From assembly GCF_045679555.1 (NCBI RefSeq), contig NC_092094.1:12595612-12659611 (forward strand): 64,000 bases of DNA, in the 5' to 3' direction. A program made the position numbers and the translations under genes. Under the pieces are notes generated by a model, which was not told the origin of the DNA, did not search any database, and was given only the letters and a program-made list of their open reading frames with translations. Origin of the DNA: Salvelinus alpinus (Eukaryota > Chordata > Actinopteri > Salmoniformes > Salmonidae). Within the stretch, counting starts at the first letter, position 1; each line of letters opens with the position of its first letter. This document shows positions 31,500-41,399 of the stretch, one piece after another.

Positions 31500-32145
31500 A
31501 CATACATTTTTACTAGAAATATGTGAGCAGCCTTGCAACAGGGAAGGCTTGCGATGGGCATTTGTGGCTACTTTCACGGTCCACCTTTGTTTAGATATCG
31601 GATAAGTAATTAATGGGGAAAAAAATTCCCCATTATAAAAAACAATTATTGAAACAAAAATATGTTGATTCTTTCACGTTTTTGTGGTGCTGGACTGAAA
31701 TATTTCCACAAGACGCTTTTGGTCAGGGAAATATTCCATGTGCAATCCAAAGTTTAAAATGTATTGAAACGAACATGGGGATTCTTGTAGATAGTGGATA
31801 GTGTATACTAGTACACTAATAATGCACTGTATACTGAAATTAATATATGAAAAGAAGAAAATATATTTAAATTAATATCTGAAAAGAAGAAAACACATTT
31901 AAATGAATATCTGAAAAGAAAACAGATTTGGGTGCAGCTGGAGGAAGTAGTTTGACCATATGCAGCACTTTCTAATTACCTCTTACTCAACAGTTTAACG
32001 GGATACATTAATCACAGACACACTGCGATAATTCACGCTGTATCCTTTCAATGCCACACTGCCCAACAACACCGCCTGGGCCGCCCAACAACAGCTGCAA
32101 TAAACACAAGAAAAATGAAGCATAAAGCAAATTGCTGCTGGAATT
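31500..32145. other. Intergenic, nothing recognised
   Basis: A short near-duplication of AAATGAATATCTGAAAAGAA at 31850-31925 is the only structure seen. Confidence 0.4.
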
Positions 32146-32147
32146 TA

Positions 32148-32649
32148 CACTGAATAAAAACATAAATGAAACAACTTCAAAGATTTTACTGAGTTGCAGT
32201 TCATATCAGTCAATTGGAAATCAGTCAATTTAAATCAATTCATTAGGCCCTAATCTACAGTATGGATTTCACATGACTGGTAATGTCTGGTGGACATTCC
32301 TGCAGTCAGCATGCCAATTGCACTCTCCCTCATATCTTGAGACATCTGTGTCACAGTGTTGTGTGACAAAAACTGCATAATTTAGAGTGGCCTTTTATTG
32401 TCCCCAGCACAAGGAGCACCTGTGTAATGATGCTGTTTAATCAGCTTCTTGATATGCCACACCCATCAGGTGGAGGAATTATGTTGGAAAAGGAGAAATG
32501 CTCACTAACAGGGATGTAAACTAATTTGTGCACAACATTTGAGAGAAATAAGCTTTTCGTGCATATGGAACATTTTTGGGATCTTTTATTTCATCTCGTG
32601 AAGCATTTGTCCAAAACTTTACATGTTGTGTTTATATTTTTGTTCAGAG
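32148..32649. mobile_element. Deleted Tc1-like derivative (MITE-sized)
   Basis: The ends CACTGAATAAAAACATAAAT and ATATTTTTGTTCAGAG are inverted copies. TA is present at 32146-32147 and 32650-32651. At 502 bp there is no transposase frame, so it could move only with outside help. Inner blocks such as GGAGCACCTGTGTAATGATG are typical of this deleted family. Confidence 0.8.
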
Positions 32650-32785
32650 TACTTTACCAAATGACCGAGTACATGATTACATATGCAAATCATGACGCAT
32701 TTAAGTGCCAAAGGAAGGGAATAGGATACAATTGCATCTGCCAGGGATAATTAAATACAGAGGAAGTGGAAGTCGGAGAAAAAGC

Positions 32786-32923
<138 letters not shown>

Positions 32924-32924
32924 A

Positions 32925-33670
32925 GAGTGAGGAAATGTACTTATCAGCAAAGCTAGAGAAACTGTAGTACTGGTGTAGTCATGCCAGTCTATAGAAAAAC
33001 CATTACTGAGTGAAAGTGCTGTGATTTATGTACTCATGTAAATCTAGTTAAAACATGTTTGTTAAAACTTTACATTCATTTGTCATTTTTATCTGAGGTC
33101 CGCCCCAGGACAAATAACTTCGAGACTGAGAGACTTTGAGCAGAAGATATCCTGAGTCTGTCTGTCTGTCTGCACACCCGCCCGTCCTCCCGTCCGTCCG
33201 TCTGTCTGTCTGTGTCCTGGACTCTTCGTGTCCTTTCATCCATACAAACTCCACATTCCATTTGCCATCTGTTGCTCTGTGAATAGTGCCCGGACAAACA
33301 TTCAGTTGGGAGACATCTTGATTTCACAGAGAACATTGTTAGTCTGACACCTCTCTCACATTCTTCACAAAGTCTCTTCACATCTCTCTTCTCGCACTCT
33401 TTTCTATTCAAACTCTTATCGTACATAGACAGAGCTGTCAACACCTTCCGTTTCTTTTGAAAGTAAACTTTTTGTTGTGTTTTATATTTTTTGGGGGGAA
33501 CAAAATCCACAACATATTCTGTTCTCAAACTAATGAACTTACTTCTCTTTTATTCATTGTTGTTTAATGGCGTATTAAAGCATCATTTGGTCAAGGCAGG
33601 TGGATTTATGTGAGCTGTCTGTCAGGCCTGATATCAACTGACACTGAGAGTAATGGAATTCTGATGCATT
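32925..33670. other. Intergenic with CTGT/CCGT microsatellite
   Basis: A tetranucleotide patch at 33155-33215 (CTGTCTGT, CGTCCGTC). A 150-codon minus frame across it has no family signature. Confidence 0.5.
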
Positions 33671-33675
33671 CACAC

Positions 33676-34053
33676 TGGGGCTTCAAACACTGGGGCTTCA
33701 AACACTGGGGCTTCAAACACTGGGGCTTAAACACTGGGGCTTAAACACTGGGGCTTAAACACTGGGGCTTAAACACTGGGGCTTAAACACTGGGGCTTAA
33801 ACACTGGGGCTTAAACACTGGGGCTTAAACACTGGGGCTTCAACACTGGGGCTTCAACACTGGGGCTTCAACACTGGGGCTTCAACACTGGGGCTTAAAC
33901 ACTGGGGCTTCAAACACTGGGGCTTCAAACACTGGGGCTTAAAACACTGGGGCTTCAAACACTGGGGCTTAAACACTGGGGCTTAAACACTGGGGCTTAA
34001 ACACTGGGGCTTAAACACTGGGGCTTAAACACTGGGGCTTAAACACTGGGGCT
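33676..34053. repeat. 14/15-bp minisatellite, core ACACTGGGGCTTAA
   Basis: About 26 units. The array is patchy: CTTCAAAC (15 bp) units at the left, pure CTTAAAC (14 bp) runs, a CTTCAAC block, then a repeat of this order. The pattern implies block duplications. Confidence 0.95.
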
Positions 34054-34059
34054 ACTTTT

Positions 34060-34378
34060 AATCAAACAGGAGAGTGTGTGTAATTGTGTTGAGGCTTGCA
34101 ACACGGCTGGTGTGTACGTGTGCGTGTGTCTGTACGTGCGTTGTGGCTTTGTCAGAGTCAGAATGTGCGTGCTGTGGCTCTGACAGAGAGGGCATTTGGT
34201 TTCCGCTGCAGTCTTCCACAGTCGGGGAAACTGGAAGGCTGGGTGGGATGCCGTTCAAATACACACCAACGTGTTATTTTCTCTTCTGTTTCAGACCAGT
34301 ATTTGTCAGATTGTCCTCACAGGAAAAAGGACAGTGTCCCACTCTAGCTATGGGTTAGGCTGGTTGGCAGATCTATGA
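34060..34378. other. Intergenic, nothing recognised
   Basis: Overlapping short frames on both strands, none protein-like. Confidence 0.4.
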
Positions 34379-34380
34379 AA

Positions 34381-34455
34381 TAAAATAAAATAAAATGTTA
34401 TTTGTCACATGCGCTGAATACAACAGGTGTAGACCTTACAGTGAAATGCTTACTT
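34381..34455 (-). mobile_element. LINE 3' tail fragment
   Basis: An AAATAAAATAAAATAAAATG run, then TATTTGTCACATGCGCTGAA and GTGAAATGCTTACTT. This is the inverse of the tail at 14935-15125. Confidence 0.7.
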
Positions 34456-34690
34456 CCATCTCTCAATTTGGTCTGGAGTAGACTAGATTTCTCTGTGACT
34501 ATTTAGAGATAATTATATGGACCCTAATATTAAGTCAACTATCTTTCTAAAGGGTATTTGATGATATGTTCTGGATCAATGGCCCAATTTCATTTTCTGA
34601 CACTTGCTTTGTCTAATTCAAGCAGATGGACAGGACTACTTTCACCCCATGTGGTTTCCCAAAAAAGCTCTGGTTACATAATACAGGATC

Positions 34691-34779
34691 TGTATCTCAA
34701 ATAGCACCCTATTTACTGATCAGAGGCTCCGGTCGAAGGTAGTGCACTATAATGAGAATATGGTGCTGTTTGGGACACG
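34691..34779. repeat. Foldback repeat F1, copy 11 (degenerate)
   Basis: TCTCAAATAGCACCCTATTT and GTAGTGCACTATAATGAGAA with GTGCTGTTTGGGACACG. Confidence 0.62.
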
Positions 34780-35088
34780 AACAGACTTTAATGCTCAATG
34801 CTTGCATGGACTACCAAGTACCTCTCCTCTGCAGTGGACTTCTTCAGCCTGTGAGAATTCATTGTTTTGTAAAAGAGTTGGATGCAGGAGGGAGAAAGGA
34901 GCACCATTGATTTTCACTGATTGCTGAGCGTCTCTGATCCGTGAGAAAGTGCTTTGTAATCATGTTCTGGGAGAGCCGTAACTAAGCTGTAGTGTAGACC
35001 CCAGTCTTAATGACACACAGTGTTTTAAAAGGGGCTCTATAAAAACAAACCTGAAGTAATGCAACAATACACATGATGAGGCAGGTGA
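34780..35088. other. Intergenic, nothing recognised
   Basis: No signature identified. Confidence 0.4.
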
Positions 35089-35089
35089 G

Positions 35090-35715
35090 TAGAATGGAGT
35101 AGAGAGTGGTATTATTAATGGAGTAGAGAGTTCTATTATTAATGGAGTAGAGAGTTCTATTATTAATGGAGTAGAGATTGGTATTATTAATGGAGTAGAG
35201 AGTTCTATTATTAATGGAGTAGAGATTGGTATTATTAATGGAGTAGAGAGTTCTATTATTAATGGAGTAGAGCGTTCTATTATAAATGGAGTAGAGCGTT
35301 CTATTATTGATGGAGTAGAGAGTTCTATTATTAATAGAGTAGAGAGTTCTATTATGCATGAAGTAGAGATTGGTATTATTAATGGAGTAGAGCGTTCTAT
35401 TATTAATGGAGTAGAGCGTTCTATTATTAATGGAGTAGAGCGTTATATTATTAATGGAGTAGAGCGTTCTATTATTAATGGAGTAGAGCGTTCTATTATT
35501 AATGGAGTAGAGAGTTCTATTATTAATGGAGTAGAGAGTTCTATTATTAATGGAGTAGAGAGTGGTATTATTAATGGAGTAGGGAGTGGTATTATTAATG
35601 GAGTAGAGTGTTCTATTATTTATGGAGTAGAGAGTTCTATTATTAATGGAGTAGAGAGTTATGTTATTCATGGATTAGTGTTATTATTAATGGAGTAGAG
35701 AGTGGTATTATTAAA
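35090..35715. repeat. 24-bp minisatellite, core GGAGTAGAGAGTTCTATTAT
   Basis: About 26 copies. The unit is 24 bp (8 codons), so frames on both strands stay open with 8-residue periods (minus NNRTLYSI, plus INGVERSI). Variants include GCG/GAG and GGT/TCT exchanges. It is not a gene. Confidence 0.95.
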
Positions 35716-35943
35716 CCATTCACTATCTGTTCTTACATTTCTGAGGAGTGATGTACTGTAACTTACACACGTTAATTTTCATGTTAAAATTCAAATGAGT
35801 GGTTGTTTAAGGCAGTTTGTGGTCTGGTGTGGGTACTTTGTGGTATTTTATGGTAGTTTGGGGTAAACTCTCCCCTGACCCGTTCCTCAGCTAGGTGGAG
35901 GAATGTTGTCTGGAGATTGGGGGATGAGGTCTGGAGACCGGGG

Positions 35944-36112
35944 GATTAGGTAGCCTAGTGGTTAAGAGCATTGGGCCAGTAACCGAAAAGTCGCTGATTT
36001 GAATCCCCGAACGACGAGGTGAAAAATCTCTTCATATGCCCTTGAGCAAGGCACTTAACCCTAATTGCTCCTGTATACTGGATAAGAGTTTTGGCTAAAT
36101 TACTAAAATGTC
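35944..36112 (+). mobile_element. tRNA-derived SINE
   Basis: The head has GTAGCCTAGTGGTTAAGAGC (A-box region) and a degenerate B box GATTTGAATCCCC. The body CTTGAGCAAGGCACTTAACC is followed by TAATTGCTCCTGTA and a worn tail GATAAGAGTTTTGGCTAAAT. It is the same family as 9789-9961. Confidence 0.87.
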
Positions 36113-36267
36113 AAATTAGTTATTGGGGACCAGCTTGGAGCTCTCCTCTCTCTCCGACAAGGTGCCCATGCCTGTATGTCATCCATGCCTGTCTATCATC
36201 CACGGCTGTCCATCATCCATGGCTGTCTGTCATTCATGCCTGTCTGCCTTCTGCTGTGTGTGTGACT

Positions 36268-36378
36268 CAGTGGTGGAAAAAGTACTCAATTGTCACACTT
36301 GAGTAAAAGTAAAGTTACCTTAATAGAAAATGTTAAAAGTAAAAGTCACCCAGTAAAATACTACTAAATAATACTATC
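36268..36378 (+). mobile_element. hAT-like element, left part (continues at 40612)
   Basis: It starts with the terminal repeat CAGTGGTGGAAAAAGTACTC, then AAAAGTCACCCAGTAAAATA. It is cut off at 36378 by a LINE. Sequence resumes at about 40612 with CTGGTTTTAAATGTACTTTA. Confidence 0.7.
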
Positions 36379-36687
36379 AAATCAAACTTTATTTGCCACA
36401 TGCGCCGAATACAACAAGTTTAGACTTTACCGTGAAATGCTTACTTACAAGCCCTTAACCAACAGTGCAGTTCAAGAAAAATAAAATATTTATTAAGTAG
36501 GCTAAAATAAAAAGTAATAATAAAAAGTAACACAATAAGAATAACGAGGCTATATACAGGGGGCACCGGTACCGAGTCAGTGTGCAGGAGTACAGGCTAG
36601 TTGAGGTAATCTGTACATGAAGGTGGGGGCGAAGTGACTATACATAGGTAACAAACCGGTGGCGGTTTTTATTAATTGTTCAGCAGT

Positions 36688-37435
36688 CTAATGGCTTGGG
36701 GGTAGAAGCTGATGATGAGCCTTTTGGTCATAGACTTGGCACTCCGGTACCGCTTGCCGTTCGGTAGCAGAGAAACTGGACTGGAGTCTGGCAATTTGAT
36801 GGGCTTTCCTCTGACACCGCCTATTATATAGGTCCTGGATGGCAGGAAGCTTGGCCCCAGTGATGTACTGGGCTGTTCGCACTACCCTCTGTAGCGCCTT
36901 ATGGTCTGATGCCGACAGTTGCCATACCAGGCTGTGATGCAACCGGAAACTCTCGATGGTGCAGCTGTAGTACCTTTTGAGGATCTGGGGGCCCATGCCA
37001 AATCCTTTCAGTCTCCTGAGGGGGAAAAGGTTTTGTCGTGCCCTCTTCACAACTGTCTTGGTATGTTTGGACCATGATAGTTTGTTGGTGATGTGGACAC
37101 CTAGGAACTTGAAACTCTTGACCCGCTCCACTACAGCCCCGTTGATGTTAATGGGGGCCTGTTCGGCCCGCCTTTTCCTGTAGTCCACGATCAGCTCCTT
37201 TGTCTTGCTCACGTTGAGGGAGAGGTTGTTGTCCTGGCACCACACTGCCAGTTCTCTGACCTCCCTATAGGCCGTCTCATCGTTGTCGGTGATCAGGCCT
37301 ACCACTGTTGTGTCGTCAGCAAACTTATGATGGTGTTGGAGTCATGTTTGGCCACGCAGTCGTGGGTGAACAGGGAATACAGGAGGGGAACAAGTACACA
37401 CCCCTGAGGGGCCACAGTGTTAATGGCTGGGGGGC
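36688..37435 (-). pseudogene. LINE reverse transcriptase, C-terminal half
   Basis: The minus strand reads PQGCVLVPLLYSLFTHDCVA, then after a one-base deletion near 37327 KFADDTTVVGLI, so the catalytic Asp pair of the FADD box is intact but out of frame. The main frame (37305-36688) continues EVRELAVWCQDNNLSLNVSK, VERVKSFKFLGVHIT and the thumb region through RVVRTAQYITGAKLP. The protein is dead because of the frameshift and the insertion just upstream. Confidence 0.85.
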
Positions 37436-38744
37436 AGTATTGAGTAGCTTGGATGAATAAGTTGCCCAAAGTAAACAGCCTGCTCCTCAGTCTCAGTTGC
37501 TAATATATGCATATTATTATTAGTATTGGATAGAAAACACTGAGAAATCTGAGCTTTGTATGTATTCACCAGAGTCCCCAATGAAATCCCCTTGAGATAT
37601 TAATGATGTTGCACTGCCTAGGGGTTTCACTAGATGTCAACCATCAATAGAAATTATAATGAGACTTCTATGGTGTTGTGGGAGTGAATGATAGCAGAAT
37701 CTTTCAGGTGTCTGGCAGTCAGCCATTTTCTGATCACGCTTATTCCTCATGGTACCCACTTGCGTTCCATTTCTCATGAAGACAAGAAGGAATACTCCGG
37801 TTGGAACTTTATTGAAGCTATATGTTAAAAACATCCTAATGATTGATTATGTACTTAGTTTGAAATGTTTCTTCGACCTGTAATATAACTTTTTGAAGTT
37901 CTTGTCCAATGTAACGCTGACCAGAATGAGCGTTTGGATATGTATACCAAACGCGCTAACAAAAGAAGGTATTTGGACATAAATAACGGACATTATTGAA
38001 CAAAACAAACATTTATTGTGGACCTGGGATTCCTGGAGTGCTTTCTGATGTAGATCATCAAAGGTAAGGGAATATTTATCATGTAATTTCTTGGTTATGT
38101 TGACGTCAACAGGGCGGCTAATTGTGACTAATTTGTCTGAGCGCCGTCTCAGATTATTGCATGGCTGGCTTATTCCGTAAAGTTTTTTTGAAATCAGACA
38201 CTGCGGTTGCATTAAGGAGAGGTATATCTATAATTCCATGTGTATAACTTGTATTATCATCTACATTTATGATGAGTATTTCTGTTGAATGATGTGGCTA
38301 TGCAAAATCACTGGATGTTTTTGGAACTAGTGAATGTAACGCGCCAATGTAAACTCATATTTTCATAAATATGAACTTTATCAAACAAAACATACATGTA
38401 TTGTGTAACATGAAGTCCTATTAGTGTCATCTGATGAAGATCATCAAAGGTTAGTGATTAATTTTATCTCTATTTGTGCTTTTTGAAACTCCTCTCTTTC
38501 ACTGGAAAAAATGGCTGTGTTTTTCTGTGGCTATATGAGGTGACCTAACATAATCGTTTGTGGTGCTTTTGCTGTAAAGCATATTTGAAATCGGACACTG
38601 TGGTGGGATTAACAACAAGAATAGCTTTAAAATGGTATGAGATATATGTATGTTTGAGGAATTTTAAATATGAGATTTTTGATGTTTTGAAAATGGCGCC
38701 CTGTACGTTCACTGGCTGTTGTCATATCGATCCTGTTACCGGGA
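37432..38744. mobile_element. Non-coding DNA element nested in the LINE (family N)
   Basis: It begins GGGGGGCAGTATTGAGTAGC and ends near GATCCTGTTACCGGGATTGC, splitting LINE codons that are contiguous in related copies. Internal blocks (TCATCTGATGAAGATCATCA, AGTGATTAATTTTATCTC) recur inverted at 41.6-42.5 kb. No transposase is recognisable. It is about 1.3 kb, and its exact ends and class are unresolved. Confidence 0.65.
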
Positions 38745-39216
38745 TTGCAGCCATAAGAAGGATCAGCGTGGCAGACGTATTATTGCCTACTCTTACCACC
38801 TGGGGGCGGCCCATCAGGAAGTCCAGGATCCAGTTGCAGAGGGAGGTGTTTAGTCTCAGAGTCCTTAGCTTAGTGATGAGCTTCGTGGGCACTATGGTGT
38901 TGAACGCTGAGCTGTAGTCAATGAACAGCATTCTCACATAGGTGTTCCTTTTGTCCAGGTGAGAAAGGGTGGTGTGGAATGCGATTGAGATTCCGTCATC
39001 TGTGGATCTGTTGGGGCGGTATGCGAATTGGAGTGGGTCTAGTGTGTCCGGGAGGATGCTGTTGATGTGAGCCATGATCAGCCTTTCAAAGCACTTCAAG
39101 GCTACCGACGTGAATGCCACGGGGCGGTAATCATTTAGGCAGGTTACCTTCGCTTCCTTGGGCAGAGGGACTATGGTGGTCTGCTTGAAACATGTAGGTA
39201 TTACAGATTCGGTCAT
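38722..39216 (-). pseudogene. LINE reverse transcriptase, N-terminal half
   Basis: The reading frame has [57 protein letters not shown] and [17 protein letters not shown], the last containing the first catalytic Asp of the palm. It then continues through [20 protein letters not shown]. These match reverse transcriptase motifs 0 to 3 of L2/CR1-group LINEs. It ends where family N is inserted. Confidence 0.88.
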
Positions 39217-39325
39217 GGAGAAGTTGAAAATGTCAGTGAAGACACTTGACAGTTGGTCCGCGCATGCTTTGAGTACACATCCTGGTAATCCATCTGGCCC
39301 AGCGGCTTTGTGAATGTTGACTTGT

Positions 39326-39715
39326 TTAATTAAAGGTTTTGTTCACATGGGCTACCGAGAGCGTTATCGCATAGTCAACCAGAACAGCTGGTGCTCTTGT
39401 GCATGTTTCAGTGCTGCTTGCCTTGAAGCGAGCATAAAAGGCATTTAGCTCGTGTCTGTGTTTCCCTTCATACTCCGTAATAGTTTTCAAGCCCTGCCAC
39501 ATTTCACGAGCGTCAGAGCCGGTGTAGTAGGATTCAATCTTAATCCTGTATTGACGCTTTGCTTGTTTGATGGTTTGTCTGAGGGCATAGCGGGATTTAT
39601 TATAAGCATCCGGATTAGTCTCCCGCTCCTTGAAAGCGGCAGCTGTTGCCTTTAGCTCGATGCGGATGTTGTCTGTAATCCATGGCTTCTGGTTGGGATA
39701 TGTACGTACAGTCAC
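39326..39715 (-). pseudogene. LINE ORF2 linker between endonuclease and RT
   Basis: The open frame MTVRTYPNQKPWITDNIRIE to HRHELNAFYARFKASS is the conserved linker upstream of RT in this LINE group (motifs KPWIT and FYARF). It stays open up to the degenerate region before 39326. Confidence 0.8.
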
Positions 39716-39785
39716 TGTGGGGACGACGTTGTCGATGCACTCATTGATGAAGCCAATGAATGAGGTGGTGTATTCCTCAATTATT

Positions 39786-40021
39786 TGTAAATTTGTATTT
39801 AACCTTTATTTAACTAGGCAAGTCAGTTAAGAACAAATTCTTATTTACAATGACGGCCTACACCGGCCAAGCTCAGGCGACGCTGGGCCAATTGTGCGCC
39901 GCCCTATGGGACTCCCAATCACGGCCGGTTATGATACAGTCTGGATTCGAACCAAGATTTCTGTAGTGACGCCTCTAGCTGAGATGCAGTGCCTTAGACC
40001 ACTGCGCCACTTGGGAGCCCA
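39786..40021 (-). mobile_element. tRNA-derived SINE nested in the LINE
   Basis: On the plus strand it starts with the tail (TTAACCTTTATTTAACTAGG, CAAGTCAGTTAAGAACAAAT), then GGCCAATTGTGCGCCGCCCT, and ends with the inverted head (GACCACTGCGCCACTTGGGA). The flanking CTCAAT at 39776-39781 and again at 40023-40028 is a likely short target-site duplication. Confidence 0.87.
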
Positions 40022-40315
40022 AGCTCAATGCCATTGGATGAATCCCGGAACATATTCCAGTCTGTACTAGCAAAACAGACCTGTAGTGTAGCATCCGCGT
40101 CACCTGACCAGTTCCGTATTGAGCGTACTTCCTGGTACTTCCTGCTTTAGTTTTTGATTGTAAGCAGGAATCAGGAGGATATAATTGTGGTCTGATTTGC
40201 CAAATGGAGGGCGAGGGAGAGCTTTGTATGCATCTCTGTGTGTGGAGTAAAGGTGGTCTAGGATTTTTTCCCCCCTGCTTGCACATGTGACATGCTGGTA
40301 AAAATTTGGTAAAAC

Positions 40316-40611
40316 TCATTTAAGTTTGCCTCCATTAAAGTTCCCGGCCACTAGGAGCGCCGCTTCTGGGTGAGCATTTTCTTCTTTGCTTATGGCCTTA
40401 TAGAGTTGGTTGAGAGAGGTCTTAGTGCCAGCTTCGCTTTGTGGTGGTAAATAGACGTCTATGAATAATACAGATGAGAACTCTCTTGGTAGATAGTGTG
40501 GTCTACAGCTTATCATAAGGTACTCTACCTCAGGCGAGCAATACCTCGAGACTTCTTTGATGTTAGACACCGCGCACCAGCCGTTATTGACAAAAAGGAA
40601 AATCCCGCCAG
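40316..40611 (-). pseudogene. LINE endonuclease fragment
   Basis: The minus frame GGIFLFVNNGWCAVSNIKEV through SVLFIDVYLPPQSEAG and LLVAGNFNGGKLK is the middle of an apurinic-endonuclease-type LINE endonuclease. The final motif reads GNFNGG where GDFN is usual, so a metal-binding Asp is altered. N-terminal motifs are missing, at the 5' truncation point where hAT sequence resumes. Confidence 0.78.
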
Positions 40612-40692
40612 AAGTATCTGGTTTTAAATGTACTTTAAGTACAGTGGTGGAAAAAGTACTCAATTGTCATACTTCAGTAAAAGTAAATGCTG

Positions 40693-40881
40693 TACAGTGG
40701 GGCAAAAAAGTATTTAGTCAGCCACCAATTGTGCAAGTTCTCCCACTTAAAAAGATGAGAGAGGCCTGTAATTTTCATCATAGGTACACTTCAACTATGA
40801 CAGACAAAATGAGGAAAAACAATCCAGAAAATCACATTGTAGGATTTTTTATGAATTTATTTGCAAATTATGGTGGAAAAT
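40693..40881 (+). mobile_element. Tc1-like 5' end fragment
   Basis: CAGTGGGGCAAAAAAGTATT, TAGTCAGCCACCAATTGTGC and TCATAGGTACACTTCAACTA form the recognised end of another Tc1-like family. It is truncated at about 40881, where BED-finger sequence begins. Confidence 0.75.
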
Positions 40882-40981
40882 AAGTTTTGCAACTTGCAAA
40901 ACATGCGGGAAGAAAATTACAGACGGAGGAACAACAATTTCCAACTTTGTTCGACATTTGAAGCTGCACAAAGAACAGTAA
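40882..40981 (+). pseudogene. BED-type zinc-finger exon fragment
   Basis: The plus strand reads ATCKTCGKKITDGG then TTISNFVRHLKLHKEQ. C-x2-C followed by H-x4-H is the BED zinc finger that hAT-family transposases and ZBED proteins use to bind terminal repeats. GTAAGT at 40979-40984 right after the finger looks like a splice donor, so this may be the first coding exon of a transposase gene. The left side is broken by the Tc1 fragment and no start codon is visible. I see no hAT catalytic domain in the window. Confidence 0.6.
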
Positions 40982-41200
40982 GTCGTGGCTAATATAGCTG
41001 ACAGCTATATATTTTATTACGTTACTGGTGTATTATGTAGGCTAACGTAACGTTAAATCAATGAGCCTCCACACAGTCAGTCAGTGCGGGAACGTGATCA
41101 TTGCACCCAGATTGAGCTACAACTGGCTAGGCAGTTGGTAGCCTAAATCCTGCCTGATGTTACTGCTGTTCCTAAAACCATTGACATACGTTAGTCTACT

Positions 41201-41315
41201 GTGAGTGAGTGAGTGAGTGAGTGAGTGAGTGAGTGAGTGAGTGAGTGAGTGAGTGAGTGAGTGAGTGAGTGAGTGAGTGAGTGAGTGAGTGAGTGAGTGA
41301 GTGAGTGAGTGAGTG
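41201..41315. repeat. (GTGA)n microsatellite
   Basis: 115 bp, about 29 uninterrupted tetranucleotides. Confidence 0.97.
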
Positions 41316-41399
41316 CGCGCGTTTTAAAACCTCTACTTAATCACCCTCCGGGATCCTCCTCATCAGAAACGCTGACTAGCCTAGCCTAGCCTTGCGCCA

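Larger units (their letters stand above)
36379..40611 (-). mobile_element. 5'-truncated L2-like LINE with two nested insertions
   Basis: A minus-strand non-LTR retrotransposon. Its 3' tail is at the left (CAAATCAAACTTTATTTGCC read on plus) and coding pieces run to the right. In protein order these are an endonuclease part (about 40320-40610), a linker (39326-39715), reverse transcriptase fingers/palm (38722-39216) and palm/thumb (36688-37440). A DNA element interrupts it at about 37432-38744 and a SINE at 39786-40021. It is truncated inside the endonuclease domain, as usual for incomplete target-primed insertion. Clade (L2, Rex1 or CR1) is tentative. Confidence 0.88.

Noticed and set aside
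33076..33528. 150-codon minus-strand frame
   Set aside because: It has no family motif, spans a CTGT/CCGT microsatellite and has charged low-complexity stretches.
33676..34053. Possible CRISPR-like array (short regular repeats)
   Set aside because: Units are directly contiguous without unique spacers and the genome is vertebrate.
34982..35698. 229-codon NNRTLYSI frame and 114-codon INGVERSI frame on opposite strands
   Set aside because: The 24-bp repeat is a multiple of three and therefore open on both strands; no unique sequence supports a protein.
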